Assembly: GCA_018241985.1 (NCBI GenBank)
Contig: JAFECV010000010.1
Location: 1-13,318 of the forward strand
Direction: 5' to 3'
DNA: 13,318 bases
From: Pseudomonadota bacterium
GTDB taxonomy: Bacteria > Pseudomonadota > Gammaproteobacteria > Burkholderiales > Burkholderiaceae_C
Of this stretch, positions 1 through 7,419 are shown piece after piece; within the stretch, counting starts at the first letter, position 1, and the number at the start of each line of letters is the position of its first letter. The position numbers and the translations under genes were made by a program. The notes beneath the pieces are model-generated. The model saw only the letters and a program-made list of their open reading frames with translations, did no database searches and was not told where the DNA came from.

Positions 1-2
1 CC

Positions 3-569
3 GCGCAGGCCAACGCGAACATCGGCGTCGCGAAGGCCGCCTATTTCCCGTCGCTGACGCTGGCCGCGAGCGCGGGCTACAGCAGCACCAGCTTTGCTAC
101 GCTGTTCGACACCCCGAGCCGGGTCTGGTCGCTCGGCGCGGCGCTGGCCGAGACGCTGTTCGACGGCGGGCTGCGCAGCGCGCGGACCAGGCAGGCGGTG
201 GCCGCGTACGACGCCGCGGCGGCGCAGTACAAACAGACCGTGCTGAATAGCTTCCAGCAGGTCGAGGACAACCTCGCGCTGCTGCGCGTGCTGCAGCACG
301 AGGTCACGCTGCAGGACCAAGCGGTCGATGCGGCACGCCGCGCCGAGAAAATGGCGCTTGCGCAGTACCGCGGCGGCACCGCGACCTACCTCGCGGTCGT
401 GACGGCGCAGCAGCTGTCGCTGACGAACCAGCGCACCGCGGTGCAGCTGCGCGGCCGCCAGCTGCTCGCCAGCGTCGCGCTGATCACCGCGACCGGCGGC
501 GGCTGGAACGCCGCCGCGCCGCTCGCCAATAACAAGCCCGCCGCCGCGAAGGCGGATTCATCGTCATGA
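3..569 (+). CDS. Outer-membrane efflux channel, NodT/OprM type (3' part only)
   Basis: The last 188 codons of a TolC-fold outer-membrane factor are present; the 5' part lies before the window. The reading frame is open from base 3 and ends at TGA 567-569. The segment begins with the family's helical stretch (ANANIGVAKAAYFPSLTL), followed by a beta-strand-like region and the second helical hairpin (LFDGGLRSARTRQAV, then FQQVEDNLALLRVL and AEKMALAQYRGGTATYLAVV). These are standard landmarks of the RND outer-membrane factor C-terminal half. The trimeric channel would carry substrates from the adaptor/permease complex across the outer membrane. The stop overlaps the adaptor start by ATGA (566-569), so the gene is co-translated with the rest of the pump. 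The family is clear; the substrate is unknown. A lipoprotein signal, usual in NodT proteins, cannot be checked because the N-terminus is missing. Confidence 0.93.
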   Translation, partial: AQANANIGVAKAAYFPSLTLAASAGYSSTSFATLFDTPSRVWSLGAALAETLFDGGLRSARTRQAVAAYDAAAAQYKQTVLNSFQQVEDNLALLRVLQHEVTLQDQAVDAARRAEKMALAQYRGGTATYLAVVTAQQLSLTNQRTAVQLRGRQLLASVALITATGGGWNAAAPLANNKPAAAKADSSS

Positions 570-1747
570 CCCACCTGCTCTCCCCGCGCCGCCGGCCGCT
601 GCTGGTCGCGCTCGCACTGCTCGTGCTGCTGTCCGCCGCCGTGCTCGGCGCCAGCGAGAAGGCGCGCTCGGCCAAGCCGACGCTGACCGCGCCGCCGCCG
701 GTGCAGGCGACGACCACGCGCGTGCGCCAGCAGGACATGCCGATCGTGCGCACCGGCGTGGGCACGGTCACGCCGCTGGCGACGGTGACGGTGCACAGCC
801 GCGTCGACGGCCAGCTCGAGCGCGTCGGCTTCACCGAAGGCCAGGACGTGAAGGCCGGCCAGTTGCTGGCGCAGCTCGATCCGCGCGCCCTGCAAGCGCA
901 GCTCGAGCAGGCGCAGGCGCAGCGGGCCAAGGATCTGGCGCAGCTCGGCAACGCGCGGCTCGATCTGAAGCGCTACGGGGCGCTGTTCGCGCAGGACGCG
1001 GCGACGCAGCAGCAGCTCGACACGCAGAAGGCGCTGGTCGCGCAGCTCGAGGCGGCGACGAAGGTGGACCAGGCGCAGATCGACGCCGCGCAGGTGCAGC
1101 TCAGCTACACCAGGATCACCGCGCCGATCAGCGGCCGCGTCGGTGCCCGGCTCGTCGATCCGGGCAACATCGTGCATGCCGCCGACCCGGGCGGGCTGGT
1201 CGTGATCAACCAGATCGATCCGATCACGGTCGTGTTCACGCTGCCGGAAGACAGCTTCCAGGCAGTGAACCGTGCGCTGCACGAAAACCGCGAGCCGCTC
1301 CAAGTGCTGGTCTACGAGCGCAACGCGAAGGACGTGCTGGCGCGCGGCAAGCTGATCCTGCTGAACAACCAGATCGACACCGCCAGCGGGACGGTGCAGC
1401 TCAAGGCCAAGTTCGACAACCCCCAGCACAAGCTGTGGCCGGGCCAGTACGTCGATGCGCGTCTCGTGCTGGGCATCCGGCACGATGCGCTGACGATTCC
1501 GGCGGCCGCGGTGCAGCGCGGCCCTGACGGCACCTACGTCTACACCGTGGGCGCCGACGACACCGCGCAGCTCGCGCCTATCGACGTCGCGCAGATCCAG
1601 GACGGGGTCGCGGTGATCGACAAGGGCCTCGCGGCCGGCCAGCGCGTGGTGATCGACGGCCAGTTCAAGCTCAGGCCGGGACTGAAGGTGGTCGAGACCG
1701 CCGACACCGCGGCCGACACGGCGCCAGGCGCCGGAGCCGGCAAGTGA
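566..1747 (+). CDS. RND efflux periplasmic adaptor (membrane-fusion protein), MdtA-like
   Basis: A 393-residue membrane-fusion protein linking the RND permease to the outer-membrane channel. Residues 1-10 are basic (SPRRRP) and residues 11-29 hydrophobic, which fits a signal or anchor helix. There is no lipobox Cys. The first half of the barrel-sandwich (VTVHSRVDGQLERVGFTEG) is near residues 72-90. A Gln-rich alpha-hairpin (residues about 110-170) follows, then the returning lipoyl half (YTRITAPISGRVGARLVDPG), the beta-barrel and the membrane-proximal domain (LTIPAAAVQRGPDGTYVYTV). These features and the length match MdtA of MdtABC. The ATG at 566 overlaps the preceding stop by 4 bp and has a purine-rich stretch AAGGCGGA about 10 nt upstream. 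The 3' end overlaps the permease GTG. The C-terminal tail is rich in Ala, Asp and Thr and is probably disordered. The family is certain; the exact MdtA assignment is likely but not proven. Confidence 0.95.
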   Translation: MTHLLSPRRRPLLVALALLVLLSAAVLGASEKARSAKPTLTAPPPVQATTTRVRQQDMPIVRTGVGTVTPLATVTVHSRVDGQLERVGFTEGQDVKAGQLLAQLDPRALQAQLEQAQAQRAKDLAQLGNARLDLKRYGALFAQDAATQQQLDTQKALVAQLEAATKVDQAQIDAAQVQLSYTRITAPISGRVGARLVDPGNIVHAADPGGLVVINQIDPITVVFTLPEDSFQAVNRALHENREPLQVLVYERNAKDVLARGKLILLNNQIDTASGTVQLKAKFDNPQHKLWPGQYVDARLVLGIRHDALTIPAAAVQRGPDGTYVYTVGADDTAQLAPIDVAQIQDGVAVIDKGLAAGQRVVIDGQFKLRPGLKVVETADTAADTAPGAGAGK

Positions 1748-4700
1748 GCGTTTCGGCGACCTTCATCCGGCGCCCGATCGGCACCTCGCTGCTGGCGCTG
1801 GCGATCTTCCTGGTCGGCGCCGCGGTCTGGCCGCTGCTGCCGGTCGCGCCGCTGCCGCAGGTCGACTTCCCGACGATCCAGGTCACGGCCAAGCTGCCCG
1901 GCGGCAACCCGGAGACGATGGCGTCGACCGTCGCGCAGCCGCTGGAGCGCCAGTTCTCGCTGATTCCGGGGCTGTCGCAGATGACGTCCGAGAGCGCGCT
2001 CGGCCAGACCCAGATCACGCTGCAGTTCGACCTGAACCGCAACATCGACGGCGCCGCGCTGGACGTGCAGACCGCGATCAACGCCGCCAGCGGCCAGTTG
2101 CCGGCGAACCTGCCGAACCCGCCGACGTTCCGCAAGATCAATCCGGCCGACTTCTCGATCCTGATCCTGACCGCGCAGTCCGACACGCTGCCGCTGACCA
2201 CGGTGGACGACTACGCCGAGAACATCCTGGCGCAGCAGATCTCGCAGATCGAGGGCGTCGGCCAGGTGGTCGTGTTCGGCCCGCAGAAGCCCGCGGTGCG
2301 CATCCAGGTCGACCCGACCAAGCTCGCCGCCGTGGGCCTGAGCCTGGAGAGCGTGCGCGGCGTGATCGCCCAGACCACGGTGAGCCAGCCCAAGGGCACG
2401 GTGGACGGTCCGAACCAGAGCTTCACCGTCTACACGAACGACCAGATCCTGAGCGCCGCGCCGTGGAACGACATGGTGCTGGCCTGGAAGAACGGCGCGC
2501 CGATCCGGGTGCGCGACATCGGCCAGGCCGTGTCCGGGCCGGAAGACATGAAGCAGGCGGCCTGGGCGTTTTCCGGCGCCGGCGCCGAGAAGACCGGCAC
2601 CGCGCCGATCAACGGCCGCTCGCTGGTGCTGGGCGTGATCAAGCAGCCGGGCGCGAACGTGATCGACACGGTCGCGCGCATCAAGGCCGCGCTGCCGCGG
2701 CTGGAGGCGTCGATCCCGCCGGCGATCCATGTCGGCACGCTGATCGACCGCACGCAGAACATCAAGGCGTCGGTCGAGGACGTCGAGTTCACGCTGCTGC
2801 TGACCATCGCGCTGGTGGTGATGGTGATCTTCGTGTTCCTGCGCAACGTGCCGGCGACGCTGATCCCGGGCGCGACCGTGCCGCTCGCGCTGCTCGGCAC
2901 CGCGGCGGTGATGTACCTGGTCGGCTTCAGCCTGGACAACCTGTCGCTGATGGCGCTGACGATCTCGGTCGGCTTCGTGGTCGACGACGCGATCGTGATG
3001 CTCGAGAACATCTACCGCCACATCGAGGACGGCATGCCGCCGATGGAGGCGGCGCTGAAGGGCGCCGGCGAGATCGGCTTCACGATCATCTCGATCTCGG
3101 TCTCGCTGATCGCGGTGTTCATTCCGCTGCTGCTGATGGGCGGCATCGTCGGCCGGCTGTTCCGCGAGTTCGCGATCACGGTCACGCTGGCGATCGGCGT
3201 GTCGGTGCTGGTGTCGCTGACGCTCACGCCGATGCTGTGCTCGCGCTTCATCACGCCGCACCGGCCCGAGGACCACGGGCGCGTGTTCCGCTTCTTCGAG
3301 CGCCGGTTCGACGCGCTGCAGCGCGGCTACCGGCGCGGCCTGCAGCTCGCGCTGCGGCACGACTTCCTGACGCTTTGCATCTTCTTCGCGACGCTGGCCG
3401 CGACCGTGGTGCTGTTCGTCGTGATCCCGAAGGGCTTCTTTCCGCAGCAGGACACCGGCTTCATCTTCGGCTACGCCGAGTCGGCGCAGGACAGCTCGTT
3501 TTCCGCGATGAACCGGCGCATGCTAGCGGTCGCCGACATATTGCGCCGGGACCCCGACGTCGCCGGCTTCGGCATGAGCGGGCGCACCACGTTCAACACC
3601 GGCGTCTACTTCATGGCGCTGCGGCCGAAGTCCGAGGGCCGCACCGCGAGCGCCGACCAGGTGATCGCGCGGCTGCGCCCGCAGGTCGCGCAGGTCGAAG
3701 GCATCAACCTGTACATGCAGGCCGGGCAGGACATCAACGTCGGCGGACGGCTGTCGCGCACCCAGTACCAGTACACGCTGACCGACGCGAACCTGGACGA
3801 GCTCAACACCTGGGCGCCGCGCGTGCTGGAGCGGCTGCGCAAGCTCCCCGAGCTCACCGACGTCGCGACCGACCAGCAGAACGACGCCGCCACCGCGACG
3901 ATCACGATCGACCGCGCGCGCGCCGCGAGCTTCGGCATTTCGCCGGCGCTGATCGACTCGACCATCAACGACGCGATCGGCCAGCGCCAGGTCGCGCAGT
4001 ACTTCACGCAGATCAACAGCTACCACGTGGTGCTCGAGGTCACGCCCAAGCTGCAGCAGGATCCGGACCTGTTCGGCAAGCTGTACCTGCAGTCGCCTTT
4101 GAGCGGCCAGCAGGTGCCGCTGTCCAGCATGGTGCACGTCGATACGAACAAGACCGGTTTTCTGTCGATCAGCCACCAGGGCCAGTTCCCGGCGGTGACG
4201 ATCTCGTTCAACCTCGCGCCCGGCGCGGCGCTCGGCGACGCGGTGAACGCGATCCAGAAGGCGCAGGCCGGCATGGGCGTGCCGATCACGCTGCGCGGCT
4301 CGTTCCAGGGCACGGCGCAGGCGTTCCAGAGTTCGCTCGCGACCCAGCCGTACCTGATCGCCGCGGCGATCGTCGCGGTCTACATCGTGCTCGGGCTCCT
4401 GTACGAGAGCTACATCCACCCGCTGACGATTCTCTCGACGCTGCCGTCGGCCGGCGTCGGCGCGCTGCTGATCCTGATGGCCGGCGGCTACGACCTGACC
4501 GTGATCGCGCTGATCGGCATCATCCTGCTGATCGGCATCGTGAAGAAGAACGGCATCATGATGGTCGACTTCGCGATCACCGCCGAGCGCGAGCGCGGCC
4601 TGCCGCCGCGCCAGGCGATCTACCAGGCCTGCCTGATGCGCTTCCGCCCGATCATGATGACCACGATGTGCACGCTGTTCGCCGGCCTGCCGCTGATGCT

Positions 4701-4890
4701 GAGCACCGGCGCCGGCTCCGAGCTGCGACGCCCGCTCGGTTACGCGATGGTCGGCGGCCTGATCCTGTCGCAGGCGATGACGCTGTTCACCACACCGGTC
4801 ATCTACCTGTACCTGGACCGCGCGAGCCACTGGTACGCGAGCCGCCGCGCCGCGCGCAAGGCGCGCAAGCTGGCTGCGCACAGCGCCTGA
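1744..4890 (+). CDS. RND multidrug efflux permease, HAE1 family, MdtB/MdtC-like
   Basis: A 1048-residue inner-membrane proton-driven pump of normal HAE1 length. The start MSVSATFIRRPIGTSLLALA leads straight into TM1 (about 13-32). TM2-TM6 span roughly 349-500, TM7 about 540-560 after the first porter domain, and TM8-TM12 about 869-1035. The proton-relay pair is intact: Asp414-Asp415 in GFVVDDAIVMLEN, equivalent to AcrB D407/D408, and Lys935 in IGIVKKNGIMMVDFA, equivalent to AcrB K940. PQVDFPTIQVTAKLPG and GFFPQQDTGFIFGY are porter-domain signatures close to MdtB/MdtC. The GTG start overlaps the adaptor stop (GTGA) and has GGAG at 1733-1736, 7 nt upstream. Only one permease follows the adaptor, whereas MdtABC has two, so a homotrimer is the simplest reading. 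The C-terminus is basic (RRAARKARKLAAHSA). Transport of lipophilic drugs, bile-salt-like compounds or siderophore-like molecules is possible; the sequence does not decide. Confidence 0.96.
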   Translation: MSVSATFIRRPIGTSLLALAIFLVGAAVWPLLPVAPLPQVDFPTIQVTAKLPGGNPETMASTVAQPLERQFSLIPGLSQMTSESALGQTQITLQFDLNRNIDGAALDVQTAINAASGQLPANLPNPPTFRKINPADFSILILTAQSDTLPLTTVDDYAENILAQQISQIEGVGQVVVFGPQKPAVRIQVDPTKLAAVGLSLESVRGVIAQTTVSQPKGTVDGPNQSFTVYTNDQILSAAPWNDMVLAWKNGAPIRVRDIGQAVSGPEDMKQAAWAFSGAGAEKTGTAPINGRSLVLGVIKQPGANVIDTVARIKAALPRLEASIPPAIHVGTLIDRTQNIKASVEDVEFTLLLTIALVVMVIFVFLRNVPATLIPGATVPLALLGTAAVMYLVGFSLDNLSLMALTISVGFVVDDAIVMLENIYRHIEDGMPPMEAALKGAGEIGFTIISISVSLIAVFIPLLLMGGIVGRLFREFAITVTLAIGVSVLVSLTLTPMLCSRFITPHRPEDHGRVFRFFERRFDALQRGYRRGLQLALRHDFLTLCIFFATLAATVVLFVVIPKGFFPQQDTGFIFGYAESAQDSSFSAMNRRMLAVADILRRDPDVAGFGMSGRTTFNTGVYFMALRPKSEGRTASADQVIARLRPQVAQVEGINLYMQAGQDINVGGRLSRTQYQYTLTDANLDELNTWAPRVLERLRKLPELTDVATDQQNDAATATITIDRARAASFGISPALIDSTINDAIGQRQVAQYFTQINSYHVVLEVTPKLQQDPDLFGKLYLQSPLSGQQVPLSSMVHVDTNKTGFLSISHQGQFPAVTISFNLAPGAALGDAVNAIQKAQAGMGVPITLRGSFQGTAQAFQSSLATQPYLIAAAIVAVYIVLGLLYESYIHPLTILSTLPSAGVGALLILMAGGYDLTVIALIGIILLIGIVKKNGIMMVDFAITAERERGLPPRQAIYQACLMRFRPIMMTTMCTLFAGLPLMLSTGAGSELRRPLGYAMVGGLILSQAMTLFTTPVIYLYLDRASHWYASRRAARKARKLAAHSA

Positions 4891-4923
4891 GCGCGCAGCC
4901 GTTCATGCGGCACGCGCGCCGCG
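4891..4923. other. Convergent intergenic spacer without a recognisable terminator
   Basis: Thirty-three bases separate the stops of the permease (+) and the propeller gene (-). The spacer contains GC-rich alternating GCGCGC blocks (4891-4896 and near 4913-4919) but no stem followed by a T-run on either strand. Transcription from the two sides must end by another mechanism, or run into the opposing gene. Confidence 0.5.
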
Positions 4924-6021
4924 CTACGGCACGAAGCGCAGCGCCGCGGCCGGCGGCAGGTCGCCCGAGAGCGCCTGCCAATGCTCGCCGGCATCCACGC
5001 TGACCCACAGCCCGCCGGTGGTCGATGCCATCGCCAGCGTGCGGCCGTCGGCCGCCACGTCCAGCCCATGCCGGTACACCAGGTGGTAGGCGTGCTCGCT
5101 CGGCAGGCCGGCGCCGAAGGTGGAGAAGCTCGCGCCGCCATCGTCGGTGCGGTTCACCACCATGCGCGCGCCGACCGGGATGCGGCAGACATCGGCCTGC
5201 GCCGGCACGAACCAGGCGCGGCGCGCGTCGTTCGGGTCGCACGCGACCGCGAAGCCGAAGTCCGACGGCGCCGGCCGCGCGATGCGCTGCCAGTTCTGCC
5301 CGCCGTCGGCCGAGCAGTACATGCCGTCGTGGTGCTGCAGCCAGAGCGTGTCCGGCGCGGCCGCGCATTGCACCATGCAATGCGGGTCCTGCACGTCCGG
5401 GTTCTCGGCGCTCTCGGCTGGCACGTAGCCGGCCTTCATGCCGCGCGTGGTAGCAAGCCAGCTCGCGCCGTCGTCGCGGCTTTGCCAGACGCCGCCGCAG
5501 GAGATCGCGACGGTGACGTGGCGCGCGTCGCGCGGATCGACCCGCACACTGTGGATGCCGGCGTGGTCGTAGCCGCCGCCGAACCAGTTGCGCCGGTTCG
5601 GCTTCTCCCAGAGGTCGGTGACGAGCGCCCAGCTCGCGCCGCCGTCGTCGGAGCGGAACAGCCCGGCCGGCAGGCAGCCGGCCCACAGGCGCCCCGGCTG
5701 GTCCACGCCGCCGGCCGCGAGCGACCAGACCATGTCGACGCTCCACGGCGTCGCATCGTCGGCCCAGGGACCGGTCTCGGGCTTGCGCGGAAACGCCGGC
5801 GCGGCCATTTCCTGCCAGCTCGCGCCGCGGTCCTGGCTCTTGCGCAGCTTCACGCCGAAATGGCCCATGCGCAGCGCCGCGTACCAGGCACCGTCGCGCG
5901 GATCGGGCAGCACCTGGGTCACCGGCTCGCCGGCGAAGTGGTGCGCGGCGATGCGCCAGCGCGCACCGTCGCCGTCGATCACGAACAGGCCCTTGCGGGT
6001 GCCGAGCAGCAATCTGTGCAT
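4924..6021 (-). CDS. Asp-box (BNR/sialidase-like) beta-propeller protein of unknown function
   Basis: A 365-residue protein built from six regularly spaced Asp-box motifs (S-x-D-x-G-x-x-W): KSQDRGASW (61-69), RSDDGGASW (123-131), QSRDDGASW (180-188), CSADGGQNW (236-244), RTDDGGASF (291-299) and VSVDAGEHW (340-348). This predicts a six- or seven-bladed propeller of the sialidase/Vps10/Ycf48 fold class. No signal peptide or membrane segment is visible (MHRLLLGTRKGLFVIDGDGA), so it is probably cytoplasmic. There is no sialidase Arg triad or FRIP motif that I can identify, so enzymatic sialidase naming is not supported. The ATG is fixed by AGGAG at 6028-6032, 6 nt upstream. It lies 37 bp downstream of a MoaD/ThiS-like gene on the same strand, so the two are probably one transcript. 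Propellers of this type act as binding scaffolds; partner and role are unknown. Confidence 0.85.
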   Translation of the reverse strand: MHRLLLGTRKGLFVIDGDGARWRIAAHHFAGEPVTQVLPDPRDGAWYAALRMGHFGVKLRKSQDRGASWQEMAAPAFPRKPETGPWADDATPWSVDMVWSLAAGGVDQPGRLWAGCLPAGLFRSDDGGASWALVTDLWEKPNRRNWFGGGYDHAGIHSVRVDPRDARHVTVAISCGGVWQSRDDGASWLATTRGMKAGYVPAESAENPDVQDPHCMVQCAAAPDTLWLQHHDGMYCSADGGQNWQRIARPAPSDFGFAVACDPNDARRAWFVPAQADVCRIPVGARMVVNRTDDGGASFSTFGAGLPSEHAYHLVYRHGLDVAADGRTLAMASTTGGLWVSVDAGEHWQALSGDLPPAAALRFVP

Positions 6022-6027
6022 CGCGTT

Positions 6028-6032
6028 CTCCT
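6028..6032 (-). promoter_or_regulatory. Shine-Dalgarno AGGAG of the propeller gene
   Basis: AGGAG on the minus strand, 6 nt before the ATG at 6021. It supports this start and independent initiation after the upstream beta-grasp gene. Confidence 0.75.
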
Positions 6033-6058
6033 GGGGTTCGCGGCCGGCAGGCGTCCGA

Positions 6059-6358
6059 TCAACCGCCGGTCAGCGCCTGGATCACCAGCACCCGGTCGCC
6101 GGGGCGCACCGGCTGGTCCAGCCGCGCGCGCTCGTGCTGCATCTGCTGGTTCACGAACACCGCCACGTGCCGGCGCACCGCGCGCTGGTCGTCGAACACA
6201 TAGTGCGCGAGCGGCGGCGCGGCGGCGAGCGCCGCCTCGAGCACGCTGCGCAGGCTCCCCGGCGCGACCGTCTGCGGCGCGCAATCCACGTGCCGGCGCA
6301 GGCTGGCGGCGAATTCGACGACGACCGCGTCGGTCGATCGAGCGGTGGTGGCAGTCAT
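6059..6358 (-). CDS. MoaD/ThiS-family small beta-grasp sulfur-carrier-like protein
   Basis: A 99-residue protein ending in QALTGG. The C-terminal Gly-Gly is the hallmark of MoaD/ThiS ubiquitin-like sulfur carriers, which are adenylated at the terminal Gly by a MoeB/ThiF-type E1. The central segment RRHVAVFVNQQMQ and the following LDQPVRPGDRVLVIQALTGG match the final strands of the MoaD fold (expected V-N ... L-x-x-G-D-x-V). The N-terminal 12 residues (MTATTARSTDAV) are extra and probably flexible. No moaE, thiG, moeB or JAMM peptidase gene is visible nearby. Instead it precedes the Asp-box propeller gene by 37 bp. No strong Shine-Dalgarno sequence is seen before this ATG, so the start is less certain than the fold. 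It could serve molybdopterin, thiamine, cysteine/methionine or another sulfur transfer, or act as a protein modifier; the sequence alone does not decide. Confidence 0.85.
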   Translation of the reverse strand: MTATTARSTDAVVVEFAASLRRHVDCAPQTVAPGSLRSVLEAALAAAPPLAHYVFDDQRAVRRHVAVFVNQQMQHERARLDQPVRPGDRVLVIQALTGG

Positions 6359-6516
6359 GGCGGTATCTGCAACGGACCGGGGCGTTCGCGGCCCTTGTCA
6401 CTGTGGACGAACGGCGATCAGCGTTTTCGACAACCCGAGTGGAAAATTTTGCATCCGCGGCCTGGATTCCGCTCGGCGCGGCGCCTGCGCGGCGCGGATC
6501 TATTCGCCGCTCGCGA
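6359..6516. other. Intergenic region upstream of the MoaD-like gene
   Basis: 158 bp between the rfbD stop and the MoaD-like start. It holds an AT-rich island AAAATTTT at 6443-6450 in otherwise GC-rich DNA, and two tandem copies of the 9-mer GCGCCGCGC on the minus strand near 6480-6500. A promoter for the MoaD/propeller pair is expected here, but I could not find a convincing -35/-10 pair, nor a terminator for rfbD. Confidence 0.4.
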
Positions 6517-7419
6517 TCAAAGCGTTTCCGCCAGCATCCTCGCCACGCCGACCTGCCAGTCCGGCATGCGCAGCCCGAACGCCTCGTGCAGCTTGGCCGT
6601 GTCCAGCCGCGAATTGGCGGGCCGCTTAGCCGCTGTCGGGAAGGCGCTGGTCAGCACCGGCTCCACGGCGTCGGGGCCGGCCTTCAGCGCGACGCCCGCC
6701 GCTTGCGCCTCTGCCAGCACGAAGCGCGCGTAGCCGTGCCAACTGGTCTCGCCGGCGGCGGCGAGGTGGTACAGGCCGGCCTTGGCCGGATCGCGCAGCG
6801 TCGCGAAAACCGCATGCGCGGTCACGTCGGCCAGCAGTTCGGCACCGGTCGGCGCGCCGAACTGGTCGTCGATCACGGTCAGGCGCTCGCGCTCTTTCGC
6901 GAGGCGCAGCATGGTCTTCGCGAAGTTGCCGCCGCGCGCGGCGTAGACCCAGCTCGTGCGAAAGATCAGGTGCTGCGGGCCGGCCGCCTGGATCAGCCGC
7001 TCGCCTTCGAGCTTGGCCGCGCCGTAGACGCTCAGCGGGCCGGTCGCGTCGCTCTCGCGCCAGGGGCGGCTGCCGCTGCCGTCGAACACGTAGTCGGTGC
7101 TGTAGTGCACCAGCAGCGCGCCGATCCGGGCCGCGGCCGCGGCGAGCACGCCGGGCGCGACGGCGTTGACGCTGCGTGCGAGCTCGGGCTCGCTCTCGGC
7201 CTTGTCGACCGCGGTGTAGGCGGCGGCATTGACGACGACTTGCGGCCGCACCGCCTCGATCGTCCGGGCCAGCGCTTCGGGCCTGCTGAAATCGGCGTGC
7301 AACTCAGCGTGCAAAGCGCTGCCGCCGTGGCCGAGCGCGACCAGTTCGCCCAGCGGCGCGAGGCTGCGCTGCAGCTCCCAGCCGAGCTGGCCGTCCTTGC
7401 CGAACAGCAGGATCTTCAT
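6517..7419 (-). CDS. rfbD: dTDP-4-dehydrorhamnose reductase
   Basis: A 300-residue NAD(P)H-dependent reductase that converts dTDP-4-dehydro-L-rhamnose to dTDP-L-rhamnose, the donor for rhamnose in O-antigen, exopolysaccharide or glycolipid. The N-terminal Rossmann motif is GKDGQLG (7-13). [15 protein letters not shown] (61-75) and YSTDYVFDG (106-114) are RmlD signatures, and the catalytic Tyr132/Lys136 lie in [10 protein letters not shown]. The length matches the family. The frame stays open upstream to 7500, but the ATG at 7417-7419 begins the conserved [13 protein letters not shown]. It also overlaps the rfbB stop as ATGA (7416-7419), so I chose that start; translation is probably coupled to rfbB. 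The C-terminus ([15 protein letters not shown]) is complete. In many rhamnose operons rfbA and rfbC follow, but here the next gene downstream is the unrelated MoaD-like gene. Confidence 0.96.
   Translation of the reverse strand: MKILLFGKDGQLGWELQRSLAPLGELVALGHGGSALHAELHADFSRPEALARTIEAVRPQVVVNAAAYTAVDKAESEPELARSVNAVAPGVLAAAAARIGALLVHYSTDYVFDGSGSRPWRESDATGPLSVYGAAKLEGERLIQAAGPQHLIFRTSWVYAARGGNFAKTMLRLAKERERLTVIDDQFGAPTGAELLADVTAHAVFATLRDPAKAGLYHLAAAGETSWHGYARFVLAEAQAAGVALKAGPDAVEPVLTSAFPTAAKRPANSRLDTAKLHEAFGLRMPDWQVGVARMLAETL

Noticed and set aside
1540..3360. Long open frame (about 600 codons) antisense to the adaptor and permease genes
   Set aside because: It is rich in Arg, Asp, His and Gln with no domain signature. 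It lies opposite a clear RND permease and arises from GC-rich codon bias on the other strand.
2463..5003. Long open frame in a second forward frame over the permease
   Set aside because: The composition is nearly all Arg/Ala/Gly/Asp/His with no motifs; it is a frame shadow of the permease, which is intact.
4924..6021. Active sialidase
   Set aside because: Asp boxes alone are structural. The sialidase Arg triad and FRIP/YRIP motif are not evident and no secretion signal is present.
6359..6516. Promoter at the AAAATTTT island upstream of the MoaD-like gene
   Set aside because: The best -10-like hexamer (CAAAAT, minus strand) has no acceptable -35 at 16-18 bp.
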